From contig NHBK01000027.1 in the NCBI GenBank assembly GCA_002173095.1, positions 45,213-109,212 of the forward strand: DNA of 64,000 nt, written 5' to 3'. This document shows positions 44,793 through 53,871 of the stretch, in pieces; positions within the stretch are counted from its first letter, which is position 1; each line of letters starts with the position of its first letter. The notes under the pieces are model-generated. The model was not told the DNA's origin and did no database searches. It saw nothing but the letters and a program-made list of their open reading frames with translations. Source of the stretch: Hyphomonadaceae bacterium TMED5. GTDB taxonomy: Bacteria > Pseudomonadota > Alphaproteobacteria > Caulobacterales > Hyphomonadaceae. The translations under genes and the position numbers were made by a program.

Positions 44793-45032
44793 ATGAATGG
44801 AGACTGGTGCACAAACGACGGCGCGCGAAAGCTGAAAGATAAGATTGAAAGCTATTGGCGTGACCGAGGCTATGATGTGAACATCAATCTTGTTGAAGGT
44901 GGCTTTATCGCGGCGATGCGTTCCGGTCGAACGGACGTCCGCAGCAATATGGTCAACGGTATGCCGACCCGCCGTGGTGGCGGTTCTGATCACTCTGCTT
45001 CAGAGTTCAGCGCTGCTAGCTGGCACGGCTAA
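44793..45032 (+). CDS. small conserved protein, unknown
   Basis: 79 residues. Helix-rich start (ARKLKDKIESYWRDRGYDVN), a beta-like NINLVEGGFIAAMRSG, then VRSNMVNGMPTRR and a low-complexity Gly/Ser tail. The block YWRxRG-x-LVExGF...VRSxMxNGxP recurs, from memory, in small uncharacterised proteins of related Caulobacterales. GGAG lies 7 nt before ATG 44793. The 3' end overlaps gph by 17 bp, tail to tail. WR, YWR and Arg patches could suggest nucleic-acid contact, but that is a guess. Confidence 0.72.
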   Translation: MNGDWCTNDGARKLKDKIESYWRDRGYDVNINLVEGGFIAAMRSGRTDVRSNMVNGMPTRRGGGSDHSASEFSAASWHG

Positions 45033-45699
45033 AAAGCCTCTCCAGGGCTGCAGGCAGCTCAAAGGCCCGGTCCAACCGGGCTGCGACTGGCACTTCGCTT
45101 ATTCTGCTGTCGAGATAACCATACGACATCAGAAAGAACGGAATACCTGCAGCCTTGGCGGCAAAACCGTCTGTAGACGAATCCCCGACCATGACGGCGC
45201 CTTTAAGTTCGCCGCCTGCTAGTTGTACGGCCTCAATGATGTGAGCTGCAGAAGGTTTCTTCTCAGAAGCGGCATCTGCGCCAACAATTGAATGAAATCG
45301 ATCGAACAGCCCGAGTGTCGTCAAAACTTCCACGGCTAAAGCCTGTGTTTTGTTCGTACACACGGCAAGTCGCGCATTCTTCGCGTCGCAAAAATCAAGA
45401 CATTCAATAATGCCGTCAAATGGTCGGCTGCAATCAGCGATATGAGCAATGTAGTGCGTCAGAAAATTCTGATGCATTTCCGTAAGCTGAGTTTCCGTTA
45501 GGACGTAGCCTTTAGCATTCGCAGAAAACTCAATCATGGCCCGCGCGCCATGCCCGATGGCGTCTCTCACAGTCGTGAGACTGACAGCCTCAAGTCCAGC
45601 GATCTCAAAGCTATGGACTAACGCAGCGTGTAAATCCGGCGCCGTGTCGACCAGTGTTCCGTCCAAATCAAAAACAATCGTTTTATCTTGCCAGCTCAT
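45016..45699 (-). CDS. gph: phosphoglycolate phosphatase, HAD family
   Basis: 227 residues. HAD motif I VFDLDGTLVDTAPDL, motif II VCTNKT, Lys in EKKPSAAHI, motif IV VGDSSTDGFAAKAAG. The alpha-helical cap and length fit Gph, which clears 2-phosphoglycolate from DNA repair; other HAD phosphatases cannot be excluded. Divergent from glmU with 83 bp between starts. Confidence 0.87.
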   Translation of the reverse strand: MSWQDKTIVFDLDGTLVDTAPDLHAALVHSFEIAGLEAVSLTTVRDAIGHGARAMIEFSANAKGYVLTETQLTEMHQNFLTHYIAHIADCSRPFDGIIECLDFCDAKNARLAVCTNKTQALAVEVLTTLGLFDRFHSIVGADAASEKKPSAAHIIEAVQLAGGELKGAVMVGDSSTDGFAAKAAGIPFFLMSYGYLDSRISEVPVAARLDRAFELPAALERLFSRAS

Positions 45700-45782
45700 A
45701 GGGTTTCTTTCGCCTTAGGTTTGAACCTTAACCTATAGAGTGTAATCGGACTGAGTCGGGAATTTTTTTGGAGCAACCCACC

Positions 45783-47129
45783 ATGAGTAGAGCCGCAGTC
45801 ATACTGGCCGCAGGAAAAGGGACGCGGATGCGGTCGCGGACGATCAAGGTTTTGCACGAAGTTGGCGGACGAAAAATGGTCGACTGGTCCTTGGCGCTTG
45901 CGGATGGTCTGGGCTGCGATAAACGTATTCTGGTCATCGGTACTCATTCAGAGGAATTGGAAGCTGTCGCGAAGGATCGGGTTGGTCCAGAGAATATCGC
46001 GGTTCAGGATCCGCCCATGGGAACCGGTCATGCCGTACAGTCAGCGTTATCCGCGCTTGAGGGGTTTAGTGGCAATGTTGTTGTGCTTTATGCCGACACC
46101 CCTTTGCTGCCAGTAGAAGCCGTTGAGAGCGCCTTTCGGTCGCTGGATGAGGGCTATGCTGTGTCCGTTCTTGGGTTCGATGCTGCCGACCCAGGCGCGT
46201 ACGGACGACTGGTCTGTTCGGCCGATGGTGAACTTCTGAAGATTGTTGAAGCGAAAGAGGCCAGCCCTGAAGAGCTGGCCGTGCGCTTCTGTAATTCGGG
46301 CGTGATGGCTGTGAAGGCTGAGTATTTAAGCTCGCTGCTGTCGAAGATTTCAAACGACAATGCCAAGGGCGAGTACTACCTCACCGACATTGTTGAACTA
46401 GCGAGATCAGCCGGGCTGAAAGCCGGCGCGGTCAAATGCGATGAAGAAGATGTCCTTGGCGTAAACTCTCGAGAGCAGCTTGCTGAAGCCGAAGCTGTTT
46501 TTCAGAAAAAAGCTCGCAAAGCCTTTATGGAAGCTGGCGTCACGCTTGTTGATCCAAATACCGTCTATTTCTCATTCGATACAATGATCGCTGAAGACGT
46601 GAAGATTGAACCGAACGTCGTCTTCGGGCCGGGTGTCACCATAGCTCGCGATACAATTGTTCGGGCTTTCTCGCACCTTGAGCAGTGCGACATCGGTGAA
46701 AATTGCCAAATCGGACCATTTGCACGGCTGCGGCCGGGCGCGAAGCTTCATAAGAAAGTTCGCGTCGGCAATTTCGTCGAGGTGAAGAATAGTGAGTTGC
46801 GGCCGGGGGTGGCAGCGAACCATCTATCTTATATCGGAGATGGCGATGTCGGAGCCGGGACAAATATCGGTGCTGGCACTATTTTCTGCAATTATGACGG
46901 CTATTTCAAACACCGCACAGAAATCGGAGCCAATGCATTTATTGGCTCGAATTCGGCATTGGTCGCGCCGGTTTCAATTGGTGAGGCCAGCTTCATCGGA
47001 TCGGGTAGCGTTGTAACCGAAAATGTGCCCGACCGCGCACTGGCTCTAGGGCGTGGTCGACAGAAAAACATTGAAGGCTGGTCAGATTCCTACCACGTGG
47101 AGATGAAACGCAAAAAGCAGGAGCGATAG
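45783..47129 (+). CDS. glmU: bifunctional GlmU (UDP-GlcNAc pyrophosphorylase / GlcN-1-P acetyltransferase)
   Basis: Makes UDP-GlcNAc for peptidoglycan and LPS. 448 residues. N-terminal nucleotidyltransferase with LAAGKGTRMRS; C-terminal left-handed beta-helix acetyltransferase built of hexapeptide repeats (IGENCQIGPFARLRPGAKL, VEVKNSELRPG, HLSYIGDGDVGAGTNIGAG). ATG 45783 has GGAG 9 nt upstream; an in-frame TTG at 45768 precedes this SD. rpiA follows 1 bp after the stop and gor after that, so the three form an operon. Confidence 0.96.
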   Translation: MSRAAVILAAGKGTRMRSRTIKVLHEVGGRKMVDWSLALADGLGCDKRILVIGTHSEELEAVAKDRVGPENIAVQDPPMGTGHAVQSALSALEGFSGNVVVLYADTPLLPVEAVESAFRSLDEGYAVSVLGFDAADPGAYGRLVCSADGELLKIVEAKEASPEELAVRFCNSGVMAVKAEYLSSLLSKISNDNAKGEYYLTDIVELARSAGLKAGAVKCDEEDVLGVNSREQLAEAEAVFQKKARKAFMEAGVTLVDPNTVYFSFDTMIAEDVKIEPNVVFGPGVTIARDTIVRAFSHLEQCDIGENCQIGPFARLRPGAKLHKKVRVGNFVEVKNSELRPGVAANHLSYIGDGDVGAGTNIGAGTIFCNYDGYFKHRTEIGANAFIGSNSALVAPVSIGEASFIGSGSVVTENVPDRALALGRGRQKNIEGWSDSYHVEMKRKKQER

Positions 47130-47130
47130 T

Positions 47131-47838
47131 ATGGTGCTTGATGAGGCAAAACGAAATGCAGCGGCGGCTGCAATGGAGTTTGTCGAAGACGGCATGGTTA
47201 TTGGTCTTGGTACGGGCTCTACAGCTTCCTTCTTCGTAGAATTTCTGGCGGAAGAAGTAGAAGAAGGGCTCAGCGTGAAGGGGGTTCCGACATCTGAGGC
47301 GACCCACAAGCTCGCAATGGAACTTGGTGTTCCGCTTCTGCCGGTAGAGCAGGTGGAGCGTATCCATCTGACGATTGATGGCGCAGACGAAATCGACGCG
47401 CATGCCAATCTGATTAAAGGTGGGGGAGGCGCGCTTCTTCGCGAGAAAATCATCGCTAATGCGTCAGACCATGTGATTGTCATTGCTTACGCGGGCAAAG
47501 TGGCGGAGACGCTGGGTAGCTTTCCGTTGCCAGTGGAGGTGACGCCATTTGGTTTCACGCTGACAGCCAAAAAAGTCTATGACGCGCTTCGGAAAACCGG
47601 AATTGATAAACCGGTTGTGAAACTGCGTGAGGCTTCCGGAAAGCCGGGACCTCTTGTTACCGATGGCGGCAATTATATCTTGGACTGTGAATGCAAAACC
47701 ATCCCGTCACCCCAGGCCACTGCTTTGGCTTTGTCAGTGATCCCCGGCGTGGTTGAACACGGTCTGTTTCTCAGTATGACCCGGACGGTCATTCTCGGGG
47801 ACGAAGAGGGCGCTGAAATCCTCGAATTCGAATATTAG
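47131..47838 (+). CDS. rpiA: ribose-5-phosphate isomerase A
   Basis: Pentose phosphate pathway enzyme, 235 residues. MVIGLGTGSTASFFVEFL is the phosphate loop, IDGADEID the active-site Asp region, LIKGGGGALLREKI the Lys/Glu region. CAGGAG in the end of glmU is the SD. Supplies NADPH-pathway sugars next to the NADPH-using glutathione reductase downstream (9 bp gap). Confidence 0.95.
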   Translation: MVLDEAKRNAAAAAMEFVEDGMVIGLGTGSTASFFVEFLAEEVEEGLSVKGVPTSEATHKLAMELGVPLLPVEQVERIHLTIDGADEIDAHANLIKGGGGALLREKIIANASDHVIVIAYAGKVAETLGSFPLPVEVTPFGFTLTAKKVYDALRKTGIDKPVVKLREASGKPGPLVTDGGNYILDCECKTIPSPQATALALSVIPGVVEHGLFLSMTRTVILGDEEGAEILEFEY

Positions 47839-47847
47839 GAGTATCCC

Positions 47848-49224
47848 ATGAGTTATGACTACGACCTCTTCGTGATTGGGGCAGGTTCCGGCGGCGTACG
47901 GGCTGCGCGTCGATCTGCTATGGCGGGTGCAAAAGTCGCCGTCGCTGAAGAGTATCGTATTGGTGGCACATGTGTGATCCGGGGATGTGTTCCTAAGAAA
48001 TACATGGTTTACGCAAGTGAATTCGGGCGCATGTTTGAACATGCCAAAGGCTTTGGCTGGACATCCGAAAAGCCTGAGTTTGACTTCAAAGGGTTTATGA
48101 AAACCCTTCATGCTGAAGTGGACCGCCTCTCAGGCATCTATCTACGCAATCTGGCCAATACCGGTGTCGACGTTCTTGAGGAACGGGCAGAGCTGGTGGA
48201 TGATCATACTTTGCGGCTGACCCAGTCCGGTAAGACGGTAACTGCGGAGAAGATTCTGATCGCAGTCGGTGGCATTCCCTGGAAGCCGTCCGATGTTCCG
48301 GGTATCGAACATACGATCAGTTCAAATGAGGTTTTCCACCTTCCAGACTTACCAAAGCGCATGGTGATCGCAGGCGGCGGTTTTATCGCCGTTGAGTTCG
48401 CTGGTGTGTTTGCCGGGCTTGGTGTTGAAACGACACTGGTCTATCGCGGCGACACCGTTCTGAACGGATTTGACTGGGATATTCGAACCCATGTCCATGA
48501 AGAATTGAAACGAAAAGGCGTGCGCGTCGTAACACAAGCGATCTTCACTGAACTTGAAAAGTCAGAATCTGGCGAGATCACGGTCACGCTCTCCAATGGT
48601 GAAGACATAAAAGCGGATGTCGTGATGATGGCTGTTGGCCGTGAGCCGGCGACAGCGGGTCTCGGACTTGAAAACGCAGGTGTCGCTATGGACGACAAAG
48701 GCGCAATTCTTGTCGACGAATATTCGAAAACGAATGTGGAGAATATCTGGGCGGTTGGAGACGTAACCAATCGGATGAATCTGACGCCTGTTGCGATACG
48801 AGAAGGACAGGCTTTCGCTGAAACTGTTTTTCAGGATGAGCCAAGTTTCTTTGAATACGATAACGTTCCGACGGCCGTATTCAGTCAGCCGCCAGTCGGC
48901 ACGGTTGGTTTAAGCGAAGAGGACGCCCGCCATCAGTTTGGTGACGTAGATGTCTATAAAACCAAATTCCGCCCAATGAAGGACCTTCTGACTGGCGATG
49001 AAGAGCGCGTGATGATGAAACTCGTTGTCCGTGGTTCGGATCAGGTCGTTGTAGGGTGCCACATTGTTGGCCCTGACGCGCCGGAAATCATTCAGGCAGT
49101 CGCTATTGCGGTGAAGATGGGGGCGACCAAGCAAGACTTTGATCGCACTTGTGCCCTTCACCCGTCCATGGCGGAGGAGCTCGTCACCTTGCGTGAAAAG
49201 TACGTTCCGCCAGAGCTCGCCTAA
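47848..49224 (+). CDS. gor: glutathione reductase
   Basis: FAD- and NADPH-dependent disulfide reductase, 458 residues. VIGAGSGGVRAARRSA binds FAD; GGTCVIRGCVPKKYM holds the redox Cys pair; GGGFIAVEFAGVFAGLG binds NADPH; CALHPSMAEELVTL has the catalytic His-Glu pair. The redox-pair sequence VIRGCVPKK is the glutathione reductase form rather than lipoamide dehydrogenase. Last gene of glmU-rpiA-gor; no terminator seen after it. Confidence 0.94.
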   Translation: MSYDYDLFVIGAGSGGVRAARRSAMAGAKVAVAEEYRIGGTCVIRGCVPKKYMVYASEFGRMFEHAKGFGWTSEKPEFDFKGFMKTLHAEVDRLSGIYLRNLANTGVDVLEERAELVDDHTLRLTQSGKTVTAEKILIAVGGIPWKPSDVPGIEHTISSNEVFHLPDLPKRMVIAGGGFIAVEFAGVFAGLGVETTLVYRGDTVLNGFDWDIRTHVHEELKRKGVRVVTQAIFTELEKSESGEITVTLSNGEDIKADVVMMAVGREPATAGLGLENAGVAMDDKGAILVDEYSKTNVENIWAVGDVTNRMNLTPVAIREGQAFAETVFQDEPSFFEYDNVPTAVFSQPPVGTVGLSEEDARHQFGDVDVYKTKFRPMKDLLTGDEERVMMKLVVRGSDQVVVGCHIVGPDAPEIIQAVAIAVKMGATKQDFDRTCALHPSMAEELVTLREKYVPPELA

Positions 49225-49464
49225 GGCGTAAATTTGCCCGCTTAACAGCCTCGACTCAGACCTATTTTGGCTTTGCTGTTGTTACGGAGTTGGATTTAGC
49301 TCGATAGGCTATTCAATTGCCCCGCATTTCCTATATGACGGGCGGGCCTTGAGAAAAGTTCGCGCAATAACTTTCTAATAGTTTCCGAAAAAGGAGGCTA
49401 TTGCAAAAAATACTTGCGCAGAAAAGGCTCGCGTGATGAATATCGCGGCTTCATGGAGACCGAT
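49225..49464 (+). promoter_or_regulatory. leader region of the DAHP synthase gene
   Basis: 240 bp without a supported gene. Contains a small inverted repeat AAAGTT / AACTTT near 49354-49375 and a full SD, AAGGAGG at 49391-49397, that is not used by the main gene. A TTG at 49401 just behind it opens an 11-codon frame ending at 49436, rich in Lys and without aromatic codons, so it is not a classical attenuator. Confidence 0.4.
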
Positions 49465-50844
49465 ATGTCCTGGACACCTTCTTCCTGGCGCTCAATGCCA
49501 GCGAAACATATTCCCGAAGATTACCCTGACGCTGCCCGTCTGGCTGGCGTAGAGGAGCAGCTGTCCAGCTATCCGCCACTCGTGTTTGCGGGCGAAGCTC
49601 GTCGCCTGCGCAGCCGTTTAGCGGAAGTTGCGGCGGGCCGCGCGTTTCTGCTTCAAGGCGGTGACTGCGCTGAAAGCTTTAAGGAATTCCACCCGAATAA
49701 TATTCGCGACACTTTTCGCGTTATTCTGCAAATGGCCGTTGTGCTCACCTTTGCGGCTGAAAAGCCAGTGGTCAAAGTTGGCCGTATCGCGGGTCAGTTT
49801 GCGAAGCCGCGCTCCAGTGCCGTCGAAACGATCGATGGTGTTGAATTGCCGTCTTATCGCGGTGACATCATCAACGGTATGGATTTCGATTCCGAAAACC
49901 GCGCGCCGGATCCAAACCGTTTGCTGCAGGCTTATTCTCAATCCGCTGCGACGCTGAACTTGCTTCGTGCGTTTTCTCAAGGTGGCTATGCCGACCTGAA
50001 CAACGTGCATCGCTGGATGCTGGGCTTTATTGAGCGCTCACCTCAGGGTGAGAAATATGAAGCATTGGCTGACCAGATTTCCAAATCTCTGGCATTCATG
50101 CGCGCGTGCGGCATTTCTTCTGAATCTGCTCCGGAGATGCAGCAGGTTGAGTTCTACACATCTCATGAAGCCCTTCTTCTGGGCTATGAGGAAGCTCTGA
50201 CCCGCATCGATTCCACGAGTGGCGAGTGGTATGACACCTCTGCCCACATGCTGTGGATTGGTCACCGCACCCGTCAGGTTGATCATGCGCATGTTGAATT
50301 CTGTAAGGGCGTTAAGAACCCGATCGGCATTAAGTGTGGTCCAGGCATGGAAACAGACGAATTGCTTCGTTTGATCGACACGCTGAACCCGAAAGACGAA
50401 GCGGGACGCATCGTCCTGATCGCTCGCTTTGGTGCCGAGGGAATCGGGGCTGGCCTGCCAGGTTTGGTCCGCGCGGTGAAAGCCTCTGGTCGGAATGTCG
50501 TCTGGTCATCTGACCCTATGCACGGCAATACGCTCAAAACGGACAACGGTTTTAAAACACGACCAGTTGATCGAATTCTTTCTGAAGTAAGAGATTTCAT
50601 CGACATCGTTTCGAGCGAAGGCGCGTATCCAGGTGGCGTTCACTTCGAAATGACGGGGCAGGACGTGACTGAATGCATCGGTGGTGCGCAGGCAATTTCA
50701 GAGACGGATCTGGCTTCACGTTATCACACTCATTGTGATCCGCGATTAAATGGCGAACAAGCACTTGAACTTGCCTTCCTTATCGCAGAGAAGCTCCAGT
50801 CTTCGACTGAACGCGCACAGGCGGCTGTTCAATCCATCGCGTAA
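49465..50844 (+). CDS. 3-deoxy-7-phosphoheptulonate synthase, class II
   Basis: First step of the shikimate pathway, plant-type (class II) DAHP synthase of 459 residues. [22 protein letters not shown] is the family N terminus; [12 protein letters not shown] holds the metal-binding Cys68; [14 protein letters not shown] and DPMHGNT are the PEP and metal sites. ATG 49465 is chosen because GGAGACC stands 6 nt before it; upstream starts at 49414 and 49453 only add leader sequence. The MATE gene begins 14 bp after the stop. Confidence 0.95.
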   Translation: MSWTPSSWRSMPAKHIPEDYPDAARLAGVEEQLSSYPPLVFAGEARRLRSRLAEVAAGRAFLLQGGDCAESFKEFHPNNIRDTFRVILQMAVVLTFAAEKPVVKVGRIAGQFAKPRSSAVETIDGVELPSYRGDIINGMDFDSENRAPDPNRLLQAYSQSAATLNLLRAFSQGGYADLNNVHRWMLGFIERSPQGEKYEALADQISKSLAFMRACGISSESAPEMQQVEFYTSHEALLLGYEEALTRIDSTSGEWYDTSAHMLWIGHRTRQVDHAHVEFCKGVKNPIGIKCGPGMETDELLRLIDTLNPKDEAGRIVLIARFGAEGIGAGLPGLVRAVKASGRNVVWSSDPMHGNTLKTDNGFKTRPVDRILSEVRDFIDIVSSEGAYPGGVHFEMTGQDVTECIGGAQAISETDLASRYHTHCDPRLNGEQALELAFLIAEKLQSSTERAQAAVQSIA

Positions 50845-50858
50845 ACTGAGATAAAACC

Positions 50859-52235
50859 ATGACCAAGCGGGCGTGGCCCGCTTGGGCTGATCCCAGAGAC
50901 ATTCTGGACCTTTTGCGGCTTTCCGTGCCGATCGCGGTGTCGCGCTCTTCCTTCATGCTCATGTTCCTGACGGACACAATTGTTCTGGGGCGAAACGCGC
51001 CGGAACAGTTGCCGTATGTGTTGAATTCACACTTTCCGGTGGGAGTGTTGCTGGGGCTTTCACTCGGGCTACTTCTGGGTGTGTCCATACTGACGGCGGA
51101 AATGGCCGGGCGAGGCGAGCAGGAGAATACGGGGCGCGTCTTCCGGCGCGGATTGTTGACCGCAAGCGTGTTGGGCATGGTCTGCGTGATCCCAATGTAT
51201 TTTGGTGCGTTCGCGCTATTTGCATCTCTCGGCTTTGAAGGTGCGATCCTGCAGGGCACAGCGGGTGTCACGCGCATTCTGTCGCTGGCAATCCTGTTCC
51301 AGCTTTTCAACAACGTGATCACCTACTATCTGGAAGCGTTGCGCAAACCTTTGCTTGTTGCAGTCGCGATGTATATCGGCGTTGTCGTGAATCTATTTCT
51401 CGATCTGGCATTCGTTTCTGGCGAATGGGGTTTTCCTCAGCTCGGGGCAAATGGCGTTGCCATGGCGACCACAGGAACGAATTTCGTTCTGATGATTACG
51501 CTTTTCGTCTTTGTTGCGATTTTTACACCGGGATTCAAACGGTCGGACGCCTCCGATGATGACGAGGGCAAGCGTCAGATCCGGGTGGGTGTTGGCATGG
51601 CGGTCAGCAATATTGCGGAATTTGGTGCATTTAATTTCACCCACATCATCGCGACCTGGGTCGGTTTGGCAGCTGCGTCCGTTTATGGAATGACATTTCA
51701 GACCATTGGTTTTGTTTTCATGGCCTTTCTGGGACTCGGCACGGCGACGTCTGTCAGGGTCGCAGAACGTCTGGGCCGCGGCGAGACACAGGCGGTACGA
51801 AATGCCTCCAGACTAGGGTTACTGACCTGTGTTTTGGTCGGGATTTTGACGGCAATTCTGATCGTAACTTTCCCTGAGGCTATTGCGGCCGTTTTCGTTC
51901 AGGACGACGCCGTGGTTGCCGGTGTCCAGTTACGACCACTGCTCACACAGGTTGTTATTTATGCGGCAGCTGTCGTGCTATTCGACGGTATCCAGAATGT
52001 CGCCGCGATGGCATCTCGTGCGCGGGGGCTCGTCTGGCAGCCCGCTTTGGTCCATGTTGGTAGTTATCTCGGGCTCATGCTGCCGCTGGCATATGTCTTC
52101 AGCATTCATTTTGAACGCGGCGTTTTCGGCATGCTTGAGGGCGTTATCATTGCTTCTGTAGTCGCAGGCGTTTCACAGGTGTTGATCCTGGAGTTTGTAG
52201 CCCCTGCGGAGACAAAAAAAAGGGCTGAGACCTAG
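50859..52235 (+). CDS. MATE family efflux transporter
   Basis: 458 residues, twelve transmembrane helices in two related halves, cation-drug antiporter class (NorM/DinF group). Family features: SVPIAVSRSSFMLMFLTDTIVLG at the start of the first half, the loop LEALRKPLLVA with conserved Arg-Lys-Pro, and AEFGAFNFTHIIATWVG in the second half. Substrate unknown. Follows the DAHP synthase gene by 14 bp. Its stop lies in the loop of the terminator shared with hup. Confidence 0.9.
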   Translation: MTKRAWPAWADPRDILDLLRLSVPIAVSRSSFMLMFLTDTIVLGRNAPEQLPYVLNSHFPVGVLLGLSLGLLLGVSILTAEMAGRGEQENTGRVFRRGLLTASVLGMVCVIPMYFGAFALFASLGFEGAILQGTAGVTRILSLAILFQLFNNVITYYLEALRKPLLVAVAMYIGVVVNLFLDLAFVSGEWGFPQLGANGVAMATTGTNFVLMITLFVFVAIFTPGFKRSDASDDDEGKRQIRVGVGMAVSNIAEFGAFNFTHIIATWVGLAAASVYGMTFQTIGFVFMAFLGLGTATSVRVAERLGRGETQAVRNASRLGLLTCVLVGILTAILIVTFPEAIAAVFVQDDAVVAGVQLRPLLTQVVIYAAAVVLFDGIQNVAAMASRARGLVWQPALVHVGSYLGLMLPLAYVFSIHFERGVFGMLEGVIIASVVAGVSQVLILEFVAPAETKKRAET

Positions 52236-52248
52236 TCTCAACCCTTTT
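52213..52248 (-). terminator. bidirectional terminator between MATE and hup
   Basis: Fourteen-position stem AAAAGGGCTGAGAC / GTCTCAACCCTTTT (one mismatch), loop CTA. On the minus strand it ends in eight U, a strong stop for hup; on the plus strand TTTTCG is weaker. It includes the end of the MATE coding sequence. Confidence 0.85.
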
Positions 52249-52269
52249 CGTTCCAACAAGCAAAGAGCC

Positions 52270-52536
52270 TTAGAGCTCTTTCAGTGGCTTAGCTGGTTTG
52301 AACACAGCCACTGTGCGGGCTGGGATCTGGATCTTTTCGCGCGTGGAAGGGTTGATACCTTCGCGTGCAGCACGCTCTTTAGCGGCGAATGTGCCGAAGC
52401 CAGCGATAGTTACGGTGTCTTTCGCTTTCAGAGATTCAGCGATGACATCAAAAGCTGCGTCAACGATTGTTGATGCTTGCTTTGGAGTTGTGTCGCACTT
52501 CTCTGCAACGGCTTTGACAAGTTCTGATTTTTTCAT
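52270..52536 (-). CDS. hup: HU family DNA-binding protein
   Basis: Histone-like architectural protein, 88 residues. MKKSELVKAVAEKCDTTPKQAS begins the helical dimer; FGTFAAKERAAREGINPSTRE is the DNA-binding arm with the conserved NP. GAGGAG precedes ATG 52536. In Caulobacter hup lies behind lon; here it is about 49 kb away from lon. Confidence 0.95.
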   Translation of the reverse strand: MKKSELVKAVAEKCDTTPKQASTIVDAAFDVIAESLKAKDTVTIAGFGTFAAKERAAREGINPSTREKIQIPARTVAVFKPAKPLKEL

Positions 52537-52920
52537 TTCATGCTCCTCAACGAAACGCGTGCATTACGTATCCGGTAGCCCAACAGATTCGTCAAAGAAA
52601 ATGCGCAATAAAGCGCGCAATCACGGGGAATTTCCCCAGAATCCCGCCTCAAACCGGTGAATTTCTGTGATTTGACGGGCTTTGAGGTCCGAAAACTACC
52701 GAAACTGCCCGTGATTCCGGGCTTATTGATTCGAAAATCATAGAATCATCCTGTTTGATTCGTGGTTGATTGCGCTCAGAAGGCCCCATCAAACCTTTCT
52801 CTTATTTATCATGCTCAGAAGAGTGATCCGTGTAAGAGAGTGCAACAGAGTGTGATTGGTCGCGCGTGCGGGCCGCTGATACTCGCAAGGCCGCTAAAAG
52901 CACTATGTACGGAGTCGAAA
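52537..52920. other. 384-bp divergent gap between hup and the oxidoreductase gene
   Basis: No supported gene. It holds the hup promoter, six GANTC sites (starting at 52586, 52639, 52713, 52728, 52743 and 52757), the last four spaced 15, 15 and 14 bp, and a TAGAAT -10-like hexamer (52741-52746) overlapping one of them. The frame of the oxidoreductase stays open from 52762, but without family-like sequence. Confidence 0.7.
52567..52595 (-). promoter_or_regulatory. hup promoter overlapping a GANTC site
   Basis: Minus strand TTGACG (52595-52590), 17-bp spacer, GATACG (52572-52567). The GATTC at 52586-52590 overlaps the -35 edge, so methylation could affect it. Confidence 0.5.
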
Positions 52921-53832
52921 ATGAGTGAGTTGAAAGTGGGCGTCGCTGGCGCGGGTGTCTTTGGTAACTACCACGCACAGAAAGCCGCTGCTTCAGCTAC
53001 CACTAAACTGGTTGGTATTTTCGATATTAATGCTGAGCGGGGTCAGGCAGTTGCTGCGCCTTACGGTGTGCCAAATTATACGGACTTTGATGCGCTTCTG
53101 GACCAGTGCGATGCCGTAGTTGTTGCCGTGCCGGCTGTATATCACGCGGATCTCGTTTCCAAGGCGTTGGAACGCGACAAGCATGTGCTGGTAGAGAAGC
53201 CTTTGGCGCTCAATGAGAAAGAAGCGCGCGCGCTTGCAGGTGAGGCGGTTAAGCGAGGCCTGACGCTTCAGGTTGGCCATCAGGAACGCTTCGTCGCAAA
53301 AGCCATGGGCATGTTCCGAATTGAGGAAACGCCGAAGCTTTTAGAATCCATTCGTTTCTCTCCGCCATCCCCGGAAGGCCGCGCCGGCGATGTCTCCGTT
53401 ATATGGGATCTTATGATCCATGATCTCGACCTTGCGGGTTGCATGATCGAAGGTCGCTTTACGGATGTTCGGGCAAAAGGTTCGAGCCTTCATACCGACC
53501 ATATCGACGAGGCTGAAGCTGAGTTTACCTATTCATCAGGCGCGAAAGCTGTTCTGAAAGCGAGCCGCGCCGCGAAAGCCCGTGAACGCAAAATGCGCGT
53601 CGTGTATGATTCCGGTGAAATCAGCGTCGACTTCCTCACGCGGGAAGTGATCAATTCCACGCCTTATGAAATCAAAGTCGACATTTCGGCTGACCTGCCA
53701 GATCCTCTTCTGGCCGCAGATGAGAGCTTCTATCGTGCATGTCTTGGCTACCAAAATTCCATGATCCCGGGACATGGCGCAATTGCGGCGGTGGCGATGG
53801 CAGAAGCCGCTGAAGCGAAAGTGAAACTTTAG
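52921..53832 (+). CDS. Gfo/Idh/MocA family oxidoreductase
   Basis: 303 residues, NAD(P)-dependent sugar-type dehydrogenase. Rossmann motif VGVAGAGVFGNYHAQKAA at the start, DAVVVAVPAVYHADLV, and HVLVEKPLALNEKEARAL with the catalytic Lys-Pro. The C-terminal half carries IWDLMIHDLDLAG. Substrate not evident; some relatives act on UDP-GlcNAc-derived or inositol substrates. ATG 52921 has CGGAG 6 nt upstream. nadE follows after 39 bp. Confidence 0.87.
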   Translation: MSELKVGVAGAGVFGNYHAQKAAASATTKLVGIFDINAERGQAVAAPYGVPNYTDFDALLDQCDAVVVAVPAVYHADLVSKALERDKHVLVEKPLALNEKEARALAGEAVKRGLTLQVGHQERFVAKAMGMFRIEETPKLLESIRFSPPSPEGRAGDVSVIWDLMIHDLDLAGCMIEGRFTDVRAKGSSLHTDHIDEAEAEFTYSSGAKAVLKASRAAKARERKMRVVYDSGEISVDFLTREVINSTPYEIKVDISADLPDPLLAADESFYRACLGYQNSMIPGHGAIAAVAMAEAAEAKVKL

Positions 53833-53871
53833 ACCTTTGCGCTTTGCGCAAACCGCGTGTATCTGGCCGGT

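Noticed and set aside
44597..44842. 81-residue plus-strand frame in the tRNA-Lys to small-gene gap
   Set aside because: Overlaps the better-supported 79-residue gene in another frame, lacks an SD and starts in the inverted repeat.
52762..52920. 53-residue N-terminal extension of the Gfo/Idh/MocA protein
   Set aside because: Precedes a good SD and ATG at 52921; the added sequence is unlike the family, whose Rossmann motif starts at once.
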